This document shows positions 7,776 through 16,001 of a stretch of DNA of 64,000 bases, piece by piece. Every line of letters starts with the position of its first letter. The stretch's first letter is position 1. A model generated the notes under the pieces. That model had not been told where the DNA came from and ran no database searches. It worked only from the letters and a program-made list of their open reading frames with translations. The position numbers were made by a program, and so were the translations under genes. Origin of the DNA: Actinomyces israelii DSM 43320 (GTDB lineage Bacteria; Actinomycetota; Actinomycetes; Actinomycetales; Actinomycetaceae); assembly GCF_000711965.1 (NCBI RefSeq), contig NZ_JONS01000005.1, forward strand, positions 1 to 64,000, written 5' to 3'.

Positions 7776-8087
7776 GGAAGTCCTGTCGTTCGGGACCGGG
7801 CGCACGTCGGACGCGGGGCGGCCGGGGCGTGCGCGTCGGTGCGTTGAGGTGCCGGCGTTCGGGGCTCGACGGCGCGAGGTCGTCCTCGGACGCGCGCCGG
7901 AGCCGGGGCACCAGCCGGGCCGCGGCGGGACGCCGGGCCGGTGGCACACTCTTCCACACGCCGCCTGCCCGCGCCATGATACGAGCCTCACACGCGGCGC
8001 CGGCAGTGCCCGACAGCCGACCGCACGACCTCCGCACCCTCGGAGGCCGGCTCCGCCGGGCCCACGAGCGCCGAGCCGGCCGGAGCT
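7776..8087. other. Non-coding stretch upstream of helicase
   Basis: No convincing gene: the open frames here are shadows with random Arg/Pro/Ala composition. It leads into the dyad-symmetric element at 8088. Confidence 0.5.
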
Positions 8088-8298
8088 GCACATGGGAGAG
8101 CGGGCCCCTGGCGGAGCTGACGCCGCTTTTCGCCGGGATTCCGCCAGTTCTCGACGTACGGCCAGATTCGCTGACGTGCTCCCATGTGCACAGAGGGGGG
8201 TCTGCGCACATGGGAGCGTCTCGTCCGCGGCCGCCAGCGCAGCGATTCCGCATGATTCCGCGGTTTTGTCCGGTACGAGTCGCACTCGAATGTGCAAC
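8088..8298. repeat. Dyad-symmetric element, copy 1 (CACATGGGAG half-sites)
   Basis: Four half-sites alternate in direction: GCACATGGGAG at 8088-8098, CTCCCATGTGC at 8179-8189, GCACATGGGAG at 8206-8216 and a decayed TCGAATGTGC at 8286-8295. The two inner ones form a stem with a 16-base spacer (8190-8205) that has a run of six G. GATTCCGC-type motifs occur in both arms (8137-8151, 8254-8267). The same layout and spacing recur at 42201-42423. It lies in a non-coding gap between two minus-strand genes. Function unknown. Confidence 0.75.
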
Positions 8299-8380
8299 AC
8301 CCTCTTGACCGGCTCTCAGGTCCGCGGCTGGGCGCCGCCGAGCCGCGCCTGTGCGCCCCGGGCCCCGTCCGAGTGGCGAG

Positions 8381-9070
8381 TCAGAGGTTGTTGACCCACG
8401 CCTCGCGGTGGTTGGAGAAGAAGCTCAGCGGCTCGTAGATGACGACGAACTGCCCGCCGGCGGCCACATCGGCGTCGAAGCAGACGTCTCCGCTCGTGCT
8501 ACCGCCGTCAATGAGCTTGCCGGACTGAAGAATATTGGTCGACCCGGTGAACCCGGTATTGACGATGGCCCCGGAGGGGGACAGCAACTTGAACTCCAGG
8601 ATATTGAAGTCGACCTCTTTTCCGGAGGAGTTCTGCATAGTGACGCTGGTGCACGCAGTGGAACCAAGCGTCGAGTCTCCCGCCACCAGCGGGGCGGAGG
8701 TGATGGTGACCCCCTTGGCAGTGATGGACTCACCGGCGTTGACCGCCACGTCTCCGTCCTGAATACCGTTGTAGGTGGTGGTCGACGAGGGGTCGCCCGA
8801 GTCGCCGGAGTCGGCCGCGGGAGCCGCCTGGCCCGCGGGAGCCTGGCTCCCCTGGGCGGCCGCTCCCCCGTCACCGCCGGGCGCCGTGGAGGTCCTGGCG
8901 GTGGTCCCCTTGTCGCCGCCGCCCGATATCGAGCCGATGACGCCAATGGCCAGAAAAACCGCGAGGGTGATGAACCACCACCTTTTCCATAGGGGCTTTT
9001 TCGGTTGAGGAGCCGGAACATAAACTACTTGTGGCTGCTGACCCCCGTAGGGTTGCGCAGGCTGAGACAC
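8381..9070 (-). CDS. Membrane-anchored DUF4352-type protein
   Basis: The 229-residue protein has a Gln/Pro-rich cytoplasmic head, one membrane helix (WWFITLAVFLAIGVIGSI, about residues 31-48), a Gly/Ser/Ala/Thr-rich linker (to about 95) and an extracellular beta-rich domain of the DUF4352 immunoglobulin-like type (about 100-229). Two cysteines in that domain (STACTSV and GDVCFD) may form a disulphide. GTG at 9070 is used because AAAGGAG lies about 7 bases upstream; the longer ATG frame lacks this. It is probably a surface or lipoprotein-like protein of unknown role. Confidence 0.8.
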   Translation of the reverse strand: MSQPAQPYGGQQPQVVYVPAPQPKKPLWKRWWFITLAVFLAIGVIGSISGGGDKGTTARTSTAPGGDGGAAAQGSQAPAGQAAPAADSGDSGDPSSTTTYNGIQDGDVAVNAGESITAKGVTITSAPLVAGDSTLGSTACTSVTMQNSSGKEVDFNILEFKLLSPSGAIVNTGFTGSTNILQSGKLIDGGSTSGDVCFDADVAAGGQFVVIYEPLSFFSNHREAWVNNL

Positions 9071-9212
9071 AGCAGACTCCTTTGCGACACAAAAAGGGAG
9101 GGGTGCCTCGAAGATTACCTTCCCCCCGCTCCAATGCAAGTCCTATTTGTCGCAAAACAGGGCCGCGACAGGCCCTATTTATCACGAACTGGTCGCGGTC
9201 CCGCCCGCATCC

Positions 9213-9285
9213 CGTCGAGATAGACATTTTCGGATGAGGTAGACGGTGTCACCGTCTACCTCATCCGAAAATGTCTATCTCGACG
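9213..9285. repeat. Perfect 73-bp palindrome, copy 1
   Basis: Arms of 36 bases (9213-9248 and 9250-9285) are exact reverse complements around one central T. The arm begins CGTCGAGATAGACATTTTCG. It starts 7 bp past the stop of the minus-strand gluconate permease, so it can act as a very stable terminator hairpin, but no T-run follows. A homologous 73-bp palindrome with substitutions lies at 13316-13388, also just after a minus-strand transporter gene. Confidence 0.85.
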
Positions 9286-9291
9286 AGGGGC

Positions 9292-10689
9292 CTAAACGAC
9301 CCGGAGGACGAGGGCGATGGCGCCGATGACCATCATGGCGACCACCGACAGGACCGTCTCCATGAGCGACCAGGTCTTGAAGGTCTGCCCCACCGTCATC
9401 CCGAAGTACTCCTTGACCAGCCAGAAACCGGCGTCGTTGACGTGGGAGAGGAACACCGAGCCCGCCCCGATCGCCAGCACGAGGAGGGCGACCTCGACCG
9501 GGGGCATGTCCGCGGCCAGCTGCGCCATGATCCCCGCGGCGGTGATGGTGGCGACGGTCGCCGACCCCGTGGCCAGGCGCACCGCGACCGCGACGAGCCA
9601 GCCGGCCAGGAGCGCCGGAACCGCCGCCTGCTGGATCCAGGTCGCGATAATGTCGGCGATGCCGGAGTCGACGAGGGTCTGCTTGAAGCCGCCGCCGGCG
9701 CCCACGATGAGCAGGATCCCGGCGATCGGCCCGAGGGAGGCGCCCACCCGGCCGGCCACCTCGTCGGCGTGCAGGCCCAGGCGGGTGCCGAAGACGTACA
9801 TCGCCACCAGCACCGTGATCAGCAGCGCGACAACCGGCTGGCCGACGAACAGGGCGGCGTGCACGGCGGCACTCGCCCCCTTGGGCGCAACGGTCTCCAC
9901 GACGGTGCGCAGGAGCATGAGCACCACGGGCAGCAGGACGACGGCGATCGAGGTGGCGAAGGAGGGGCGCGGGCCCTCGTGGGCCTCGTCGGAGCCGCCG
10001 AGGGGCTCGGGCGCCTCGATGGGCACCCACCGGGCCATGACGCGCGCGGCGAGGGGGCCGGAGATGATGACGGTGGGCACGGCCACCAGCAGCCCCAGGC
10101 CGAGCGTCAGCCCGAGGTTCGCACCGACGGCGTCGATGGCGATGAGCGGGCCGGGGTGCGGGGGCACGAGCCCGTGGAGGGCGGACAGGCCGGCGAGCGC
10201 AGGCACGCCGACGAGGATCAGGGGCTGGTGGGCGCGGCGCGCCACGATCATGACCACGGGGATGAGCAGGACGATGCCGACCTCGAAGAACAGCGGGATG
10301 CCGACGACGAAGGCGATCAGCGCCATGGCCCACGGAAGGCGGGGCCCGGGCGTGCGCGCCAGGATGGTGTCGACGATCTGGTCGGCCCCGCCGGAGTCGA
10401 TGAGCAGCCTGCCGATAATCGCCCCGAAGGCGATGAGCGTGCCCACACCGCCGATCGTCGATCCGAGGCCGGCGGTGAAGGCGGTGAAGGTCTCGCCCAG
10501 GGGGATGCCAGCGACGACGGCGAGCACCGCCGAGCCGAGGGTGAGCGCGAGGAAGGGGTGCATCTTGCGCCACACGATGAGTGCGACGATGACGGCGATG
10601 CCGAGGACCGCCGCGGCGACGAGCCGGGCGGGGCTATCGGTATGGGTCACCGGGTCGGCGGCGGGAAGAGCGAGTGTCAGAGTGGACAT
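9292..10689 (-). CDS. gntP: GntP-family gluconate:H+ symporter
   Basis: The 465-residue protein has 12-14 membrane helices and the GntP signatures: early LGSAVLAVVAGIPL, the GIPLFFEVGIVLLIPVV segment, VPPHPGPLIAIDAVGANLG and a C-terminal HVNDAGFWLVKEYFGMT. It imports gluconate or a related sugar acid. It lies 78 bp downstream of gluconokinase, and the divergent GntR/FCD regulator completes the unit, which supports gluconate as substrate. A 73-bp palindrome follows the stop. Confidence 0.92.
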   Translation of the reverse strand: MSTLTLALPAADPVTHTDSPARLVAAAVLGIAVIVALIVWRKMHPFLALTLGSAVLAVVAGIPLGETFTAFTAGLGSTIGGVGTLIAFGAIIGRLLIDSGGADQIVDTILARTPGPRLPWAMALIAFVVGIPLFFEVGIVLLIPVVMIVARRAHQPLILVGVPALAGLSALHGLVPPHPGPLIAIDAVGANLGLTLGLGLLVAVPTVIISGPLAARVMARWVPIEAPEPLGGSDEAHEGPRPSFATSIAVVLLPVVLMLLRTVVETVAPKGASAAVHAALFVGQPVVALLITVLVAMYVFGTRLGLHADEVAGRVGASLGPIAGILLIVGAGGGFKQTLVDSGIADIIATWIQQAAVPALLAGWLVAVAVRLATGSATVATITAAGIMAQLAADMPPVEVALLVLAIGAGSVFLSHVNDAGFWLVKEYFGMTVGQTFKTWSLMETVLSVVAMMVIGAIALVLRVV

Positions 10690-10767
10690 CGTTGTCGTCT
10701 CCAGGTCGAGGTGGATGGGTTGAATAGGTCTCAGGCAGGGCGGTCCGCGCAGGCGCGGCGAGGCGGA

Positions 10768-11280
10768 TCAGGCGTGCTCGAGCGCGGCGAGGATGGCGTC
10801 GAGGGTCTGCTCGGGGGTGGCCCGGGAGACCACGGTGACGCCGTCCTCGTCGTCGGCCAGGGGCTCGAGGGCGGCGAACTGGGAGGGCAGGAGGGTGGAG
10901 GGCATGAAGTGGCCCTTGCGGTGGGTCATGCGCTCGCGCAGCTCATCGGGCTGGGCGACCAGGTGGATGAAGAAGACGCGCCCCTCGGCCCCGGCGAGGA
11001 GGTCGCGGTAGGAGCGCTTGAGGGCGGAGCAGGTGACGATCGTCCTGACGCCCTCGACGGCGCGCGCGCTCATCCAGTCGCGCAGGGCCTCCAGCCAGGG
11101 CCACCGGTCCTCGTCAGTCAGGGGGACGCCCCGGCTCATCTTGGCGATATTGGCGGCCGGGTGGAAGTCGTCGGCCTCGGCGATGGGCCAGCCGAGGGCC
11201 CGGTGGAGGTTGTCGGCGGCGGTGGACTTGCCGCAGCCCGCCACGCCCATGAGGACGAGGTGCTCAACGGAGGTGGTCAT
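10768..11280 (-). CDS. gntK: Gluconokinase
   Basis: The 170-residue protein matches the thermoresistant/thermosensitive gluconokinase family: P-loop VLMGVAGCGKSTAADNL (about residues 10-26), the EADDFHPAANIAKMSRGVPL substrate loop, TDEDRWPWL, CSALKRSYRDLL and HFMPSTLLPSQFAALE. It makes 6-phosphogluconate from gluconate and ATP. ATG at 11280 has AAGGAG at 5-base spacing; the frame further upstream crosses the operator. First gene of the gntK-gntP operon. Confidence 0.95.
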   Translation of the reverse strand: MTTSVEHLVLMGVAGCGKSTAADNLHRALGWPIAEADDFHPAANIAKMSRGVPLTDEDRWPWLEALRDWMSARAVEGVRTIVTCSALKRSYRDLLAGAEGRVFFIHLVAQPDELRERMTHRKGHFMPSTLLPSQFAALEPLADDEDGVTVVSRATPEQTLDAILAALEHA

Positions 11281-11310
11281 GAGATCTCCTTGACGACGTC
11301 GTTGTCGATC

Positions 11311-11325
11311 ACTAGTACTACTAGT
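11311..11325. promoter_or_regulatory. Gluconate operator (ACTAGTA-C-TACTAGT)
   Basis: A perfect 15-bp palindrome, AT-rich in a very GC-rich setting, 31 bp upstream of the gntK ATG, in the gap between gntK and the divergent GntR/FCD gene. A TATACT -10-like hexamer overlaps it on the minus strand. Size and form fit a GntR/FCD dimer site, so the regulator encoded at 11564 is the obvious ligand. Confidence 0.65.
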
Positions 11326-11563
11326 ATAGCGTAAACGTAGCATCAATGGAATGGGTGTGGGCTCGTTCCGCGCCCCGGGCGCCCCGGCGGACGCGGACCG
11401 CCGTCAGCGCCGAAGGCGCGTTTCTCGATCAGGCCTCCGCCGGCCGCCCGCTACACTGGCGCCGACCGTGCGGGTCGGCCGCGCCGCATGCCCGTACAGG
11501 TCGCCGCCCGGGTCGCCGCATCTTGCCGCCCCACCCACGCCTCACCCCTCCGGGAGCCCGACC

Positions 11564-12280
11564 ATGCCCGCCACCGACCGACGCCACGAGGTCCTCGACG
11601 CCCTCGGGCGCGCCATCGTCGGCGGCGAGATCGCCCCGGGCGCCTCACTGACCCTGGAGGACGTCCAGTCCCGCCACGGGGTGTCGCGGACCCTGGCCCG
11701 CGACTGCGTGCGCACCCTGGAGTCCCTCGGCGTGGTCGAGTCGCGCCGTCGTGTCGGCATCGTGGTGCGCCCCCGCGAGACCTGGTCGGCGCTGGCGCCC
11801 CAGGTGGTGCGCTGGCAGCTCGACGTCGACCCCCACGGCCCCAAGCTCGGGGCGCTGACCGAGCTGCGCGCCGCCATCGAGCCGGTCGCGGCCGCGGCCG
11901 CCGCCCGCCGCGCCACCGAGGCCCAGCGATCCACGCTGCTGACCCTGGCGGACGCCATCCGCTCCACCGGGACGGCCACCGGGAGCGTGGCCTCCTACCT
12001 CGGGGACGACATCGCCTTCCACAGCCTCGTGCTCGAGGCGAGCCACAATGACGCCTTCGAGGCCCTCACCGGCGTCGTCGCGGAGGTCCTCTCCGGGCGC
12101 GCGCGGCTGACCGGGCAGGTCCAGGTGCCCGTGGCGGAGGCGCTGGAACTCCATGTGCGCGTCGCCCGCGCGATCGCGACCGGGGACGCCGCCGCGGCCG
12201 AGGCCCGCATGCGCGAGCTGGTCGCGGAGGTGCGCGAGGCGCTGCTGGACCGCGGCCTGCGGGGCTTCCTCGACAGCTGA
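11564..12280 (+). CDS. gntR: GntR/FCD-family regulator of gluconate genes
   Basis: The 238-residue protein has an N-terminal winged helix (residues about 5-70: GASLTLEDVQSRHGVSRTLARDCVRTLESLGVVESRRRVG) and an all-helical FCD ligand domain (about 90-225) with the expected Asp/His metal positions (DDIAFHSLV and ELHVRVARAI). It is divergent from gntK-gntP and probably represses them until gluconate or 6-phosphogluconate binds. ATG at 11564 is the first start that gives a normal family length; the open frame upstream is spurious. Confidence 0.88.
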   Translation: MPATDRRHEVLDALGRAIVGGEIAPGASLTLEDVQSRHGVSRTLARDCVRTLESLGVVESRRRVGIVVRPRETWSALAPQVVRWQLDVDPHGPKLGALTELRAAIEPVAAAAAARRATEAQRSTLLTLADAIRSTGTATGSVASYLGDDIAFHSLVLEASHNDAFEALTGVVAEVLSGRARLTGQVQVPVAEALELHVRVARAIATGDAAAAEARMRELVAEVREALLDRGLRGFLDS

Positions 12281-12305
12281 GCGCTCCGGGCGGCGCCCCG
12301 CCGGC

Positions 12306-13265
12306 TCAGCCGCAGGCGCGGCGCCCGACCGCCCGCCGTCGCGCCCCGCCGCTCGCCCCCGCCAGGGCGACGGCCGCGGACACCAGCGCGAGGCCGGCCA
12401 TCTCCCATCCGTTGGGCAGCTGGCGCAGCAAGACCACGCCCACGAGCAGGGACGTGGCCGGCATGAGGGAGGACAGGAGCGCGAAGGAGTCCGCACCCAG
12501 CCGCCCGAGCACCACCTGCTCCAGCCGGTAGGGCACCGCCGTCGACAGCACACCGACCCCCGCCACCATGGCGGCGGCGGCCGGAGAGCCGAGGGCGCCG
12601 CCGGCCGTCCCCACGGCGAAGGGGGCGTAGACCAGGGCGCCGACCACCATGCCCACCGCCAGGGAGTCGGCACCGGCGCCGGCGGCCGCCACGCGCCCGC
12701 CCAGGATGATGTAGGCGGCCCAGGCGGCGCCGGCCCCCAGCGCGAGCAGCACCCCGGCCCTCTGACCGGGCTCGCCCGGGTCGACTCCGAGCCCGGAGAT
12801 GGAGACGACGCCGAGGAGGGCCAGGGCGGCGGCCGCGCGCGGACGCCATCCGCGCCCGGTCACGACGGCGACCGCCACCGGCCCCAGGAACTCCAGGGAC
12901 ACGGCCGTCCCCAGCGGCAGCAGCGAGATCGCCGCGTAGAAGACGACGTTCATGGTGGCGGTGGCCGCTCCGAAGACGGCGGCCGCCAGCAGCGCCCGCC
13001 CGGTCCACCGGCGGCGCCAGGGCCGCCTGAGGGCCACCAGCACGACGGCGCCCACCGTCAGGCGCCACCAGGCCACCGTGGTGGAGGGCATGAGCGCGAA
13101 CAGGGTGACCGCCAGCCCCGCCCCGAGGTACTGGGAGAGGGCGGAGGCCATGAAGATCAGCGGCGCCGGGAGACGGTCGGCCGCGGAGGCGACCCCGGCG
13201 CCCGTCCGGGCCTGAGCGGCCCGCGGTGCCGCCCGGGCCGGGGTGCGGGAGTCGTCGGAGCTCAC
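12306..13265 (-). CDS. EamA-family (DMT) transporter, RhtA-like
   Basis: The 319-residue protein has ten membrane helices in two EamA repeats (about residues 35-155 and 170-300), with WWRLTVGAVVLVALRRPWRRR and YAAISLLPLGTAVSLEFLGPVAVAVV as in the RhtA threonine/homoserine exporter branch. It probably exports amino acids or similar metabolites. GTG at 13265 was taken; no strong ribosome site is visible and a start further in cannot be excluded. It is separated from the AEC gene by a 73-bp palindrome. Confidence 0.82.
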   Translation of the reverse strand: MSSDDSRTPARAAPRAAQARTGAGVASAADRLPAPLIFMASALSQYLGAGLAVTLFALMPSTTVAWWRLTVGAVVLVALRRPWRRRWTGRALLAAAVFGAATATMNVVFYAAISLLPLGTAVSLEFLGPVAVAVVTGRGWRPRAAAALALLGVVSISGLGVDPGEPGQRAGVLLALGAGAAWAAYIILGGRVAAAGAGADSLAVGMVVGALVYAPFAVGTAGGALGSPAAAAMVAGVGVLSTAVPYRLEQVVLGRLGADSFALLSSLMPATSLLVGVVLLRQLPNGWEMAGLALVSAAVALAGASGGARRRAVGRRACG

Positions 13266-13315
13266 GGCCGCATTGTCGGCGCCTCGGCGGCCGTCGCGCG
13301 AGCTGCAGCCAGTGC

Positions 13316-13388
13316 CGTCCAGACAGACGCTTTCGGACGAGACAGACGGCGACCCCTCCTGCCTCGTCCGAAAACGTCTGCCTCGACG
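13316..13388. repeat. 73-bp palindrome, copy 2 (diverged)
   Basis: Same length and arm pattern as the palindrome at 9213-9285: the left arm starts CGTCCAGACAGACGCTTTCG and the right arm ends GTCTGCCTCGACG. The arms pair over about 30 bp with a few mismatches, and differences from copy 1 are mostly transitions (C for T, G for A). It lies 27 bp past the stop of the minus-strand AEC transporter gene, the same position relative to a gene end as copy 1. Confidence 0.8.
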
Positions 13389-13414
13389 CCGGGGCCCGGC
13401 CCGCCCCCTGGCGC

Positions 13415-14392
13415 TCAGCCCAGCACCGCGGCCGCGAGCAGAACGACCGGGACGAAGCCGGCGGTCGTGATCAGCACGGCGTCGCGGCCCAGCGGCTTGG
13501 CCACCCCGTAGCGGGAGGCATACATGAAGACGTTCTGGGCGGTCGGCAGGGCGGCGGCGGTGATGGGCACGAGCAGCCCCGGCCCGCGCAGTCCCGCGCC
13601 GAGCCCGAGCAGCCCCGCCAGGCCGGGCGCGACGAGCAGCTTCCACCCCACGGCCCAGCGCAGGGCGACCCGGCTGGCGGCGTCGTGGGCCGGCTCGGGC
13701 GGTGACGCCGGGGCGTCGTCTGCGAGCGGGGCGCGCATGCGGGAGGCCGCCAGGCTCATGCCGAGCGAGAGCATCATGAGCGGCACGGCGATGCGCCCGA
13801 GGGTGTCGAGGGCCTCGCGCAGGCGCCCGCCGGCGACGCCGTCCAGGTCCGCCCCGCTGAGGTTGACCGCGGCCCCGGCCGCCACGGCCAGTAGCAGGGG
13901 GTTGCGCAGCGGGATGGTGAAGGTCGCCAGGCGCGAGGGGCTGCCGCGACGGGTGACGGTGTCGAGGATGACGAAGGCCGCAGGCGTGATGACGAGCAGC
14001 TGGAGGAGCAGGACCGGGGCGATGGGGGCGGCGTCTCCCAGGACCAGGACGAGGACGGGGATCCCCAGGTTGGCGGCGTTGACGTACCCGGAGGCGAGCG
14101 CGCCGATGGTCGCCTCGGCCGTCGTGCGGTGCAGGAGTAGGCGGTGCAGGACCCAGGCGCTCAGGATCGCCGCCGACTCGGCCGCGAGCGCGACGAGCGT
14201 GCCGGTGCCGGCCACCGCCCCCAGGTCGGCGTCGGCCAGGGTGCAGACCAGCAGGGCCGGGGTGGCGGCGAAGAAGCAGACGCGGGTGAGCACAGCGTCG
14301 GCGTTGCGGGGGACGGCACCGGTGCGCACCAGCAGCCAGCCGACGCCGATAACGGCGGCGAAGACGGCCAGGCCGCCAATGACCCCACCCAC
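13415..14392 (-). CDS. AEC-family transporter
   Basis: The 325-residue protein has about ten membrane helices in two halves. Features of the auxin-efflux-carrier family (Mem_trans) are the SGYVNAANLGIPVLVLVLGD segment (about residues 101-120), the hydrophilic Pro/Ala loop in the middle and the late LPTAQNVFMYASRYG. Bacterial AEC proteins carry malate, lactate or other anions; the substrate here is unknown. It is 9 bp downstream of the endonuclease/phosphatase-fold gene, so it is likely in the same transcript as msrB. Confidence 0.85.
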   Translation of the reverse strand: MGGVIGGLAVFAAVIGVGWLLVRTGAVPRNADAVLTRVCFFAATPALLVCTLADADLGAVAGTGTLVALAAESAAILSAWVLHRLLLHRTTAEATIGALASGYVNAANLGIPVLVLVLGDAAPIAPVLLLQLLVITPAAFVILDTVTRRGSPSRLATFTIPLRNPLLLAVAAGAAVNLSGADLDGVAGGRLREALDTLGRIAVPLMMLSLGMSLAASRMRAPLADDAPASPPEPAHDAASRVALRWAVGWKLLVAPGLAGLLGLGAGLRGPGLLVPITAAALPTAQNVFMYASRYGVAKPLGRDAVLITTAGFVPVVLLAAAVLG

Positions 14393-14401
14393 GGCCGGGC
14401 C

Positions 14402-15379
14402 TCAGCCGACCGGTTCGAGGTCCACCCACGTGCCGGCGTGGTCGGAGACGACGAAGGTGCGGGTCCCCCAGGATGCGGCCTGCAGGAGGGGGTGGCGCGC
14501 ACCGCTCCAGGCCGGCGCGCCCGCCGCCGGGAAGGCGGGGGCGCCGTTGACGCCGGTGGGCCACGGGTCGGTCAGGACGTGGTCGATGCGGTGGTCGGGG
14601 CCCCGAGCGGGGTAGGTGGGCCCCTCCCCCAACCGGCGGCCGATCCCGAGCGGGGCGACCTGCTCGGCGCGCAGGTTGTAGTCGCCCGCCAGGAGGTGGG
14701 GGCCGGGCAGGGTGGCGAGCGCGCCCCAGGCGTCGGCGAGCTGGCGGGCGGCGGTGTCGGCGCGGGTGGCCAGGTGGGTGGAGCCGACCGACAGCTCAGC
14801 GACGCCCGCCAGCGCGTCGCCCGGGGCCAGGGTGGCGGTCAGCAGGTTGCGCATGGTGGAGGTCGCCAGCTCGTAGCCGCGGGGGTCCCAGGCCGGGCGG
14901 TCGGCGCGGCGCGCGAGGGTGGCCGGCCCGCGCCCGAGGCGCCGGACGCGCCAGGCCGCCACCGGGCGCCTGCTGAGCAGGGCGTTGCCGAAACCCGCCG
15001 GGGGGCGGCCCAGCAGGGTGCGACCCAGGCCGAGTGCGTCGTCGGCGGGTGTGGCCAGGGCGGATCGCCGGGGGCGGCGGCGCAGCCCGGCGACGGGCCC
15101 GGCATAGGTGGCGGCGAAGCGGTGGTGCTCCCAGCCGAGCAGCTCGGCCAGGACGGCGGCCTGGTCGAGGCGGCCGGAGCGGGCCTGCCCCTTGTCGACC
15201 TCCTGGAGGGCGACGACGTCGGGGGCGAGCTCGGCGATCTGGCCGGCCAGGGCCGCCAGGACGGCGCGGGCGGCCTCGGGGTCGCGGATGTCCGCGCCGG
15301 CGACGCCGGTGTCCGGGGCGTCGGCGGCGCCCGCCCCGGGTAGGGCGTGCTGGAGGTTGAGGCTCAGCAGGCGCAGCAC
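14402..15379 (-). CDS. Endonuclease/exonuclease/phosphatase-family protein
   Basis: The 325-residue protein has the EEP fold signatures: strand LRLLSLNLQHAL, catalytic Glu in VVALQEVDKGQ (about residue 45), AGDYNLRAEQ (Asp and Asn, about 230), RIDHVLTD and the C-terminal VVSDHAGTWVDL with Asp-His. All metal and catalytic residues are present, so it should be a phosphodiesterase or nuclease; the substrate is not predictable. GTG at 15379 lies one base after the msrB stop (TGACGTG), so it is translationally coupled; a longer frame would overlap msrB. Confidence 0.87.
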   Translation of the reverse strand: MLRLLSLNLQHALPGAGAADAPDTGVAGADIRDPEAARAVLAALAGQIAELAPDVVALQEVDKGQARSGRLDQAAVLAELLGWEHHRFAATYAGPVAGLRRRPRRSALATPADDALGLGRTLLGRPPAGFGNALLSRRPVAAWRVRRLGRGPATLARRADRPAWDPRGYELATSTMRNLLTATLAPGDALAGVAELSVGSTHLATRADTAARQLADAWGALATLPGPHLLAGDYNLRAEQVAPLGIGRRLGEGPTYPARGPDHRIDHVLTDPWPTGVNGAPAFPAAGAPAWSGARHPLLQAASWGTRTFVVSDHAGTWVDLEPVG

Positions 15380-15380
15380 G

Positions 15381-15881
15381 TCAGGTCCCCGGGACGCCGT
15401 CGGCGGCGGCACTGCCGGCGGTGCCGCCGCCCGGAGCGGCGTCGAAGGTCAGGGACACGGAGTTCATGCAGTAGCGCCGGCCTGTGGGAGTGCGGGGCGC
15501 GTCGTCGAAGACGTGGCCCAGGTGGGAGCCGCAGGCGGCGCAGCGGACCTCGGTGCGCACCATGCCGTGGCTGGTGTCGGTCAGCAGGGTCACGGCCTCG
15601 GAGTCGGAGGGGTCGTAGAAGGAGGGCCACCCGCAGCCGGAGTCGAACTTGGTGGTGGAGCGGAACAGCTCGGCGCCGCAGGCGCGGCAGCGGTAGACGC
15701 CCTCGCGCCTCTCGTCCAGCAGGGCGCCGGTGAAGGGCCGCTCCGTGCCCGCCTCGCGCAGGACGTGGTACTCCAGCGGGTCGAGCAGGGCGCGCCACTG
15801 GGCGTCGGTGCGGGCGATGGCCGCCGGGTCGAGGCGGGGCGCCGCAGCGTTCTGGCGGCTCTCGTCATTGTTGTCGGTCAC
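15381..15881 (-). CDS. msrB: Peptide-methionine (R)-S-oxide reductase
   Basis: The 166-residue protein is a stand-alone MsrB. It has two zinc CxxC pairs (CRACG and CAACGSH), the substrate block [14 protein letters not shown] and the catalytic Cys in [10 protein letters not shown]. It reduces methionine-R-sulfoxide in proteins with thioredoxin. The start is GTG at 15881; the first 45 residues are helical and precede the domain. The Cys in SGCGWPS (about residue 92) is the expected resolving residue. Confidence 0.95.
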   Translation of the reverse strand: MTDNNDESRQNAAAPRLDPAAIARTDAQWRALLDPLEYHVLREAGTERPFTGALLDERREGVYRCRACGAELFRSTTKFDSGCGWPSFYDPSDSEAVTLLTDTSHGMVRTEVRCAACGSHLGHVFDDAPRTPTGRRYCMNSVSLTFDAAPGGGTAGSAAADGVPGT

Positions 15882-15944
15882 GCCCCTATGGTGACCCGGC
15901 GTCGTGGCGGAGGCGAGGGGCGTTCACGCACCGGGAACGCGAAA

Positions 15945-15993
15945 AGCCGGTCGGCCCGGCGGCGGGCGCTCCCCGCCGCCGGGCCGACCGGCT
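15945..15993 (-). terminator. Terminator of mechanosensitive channel gene
   Basis: Perfect 22-bp arms (15945-15966, 15972-15993) with a 5-base loop, starting 9 bp past the stop of the minus-strand channel gene. On the minus strand the hairpin is followed by TTTCGCG, a short U-run. Confidence 0.85.
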
Positions 15994-16001
15994 CCGGATG
16001 C

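Noticed and set aside
6045-8394. Several long plus-strand frames opposite the helicase
   Set aside because: Shadows of the DEAD-box gene, whose motifs are complete on the minus strand.
9213-9285. Inverted repeat as phage attachment site or replication origin
   Set aside because: No integrase, DnaA boxes or dif-like core is near; position after a gene end fits a terminator-like or repeat role better.
9271-11334. 687-codon plus-strand frame over gntP and gntK
   Set aside because: Low-information Asp/Gly/His/Glu composition, antisense to two well-supported genes.
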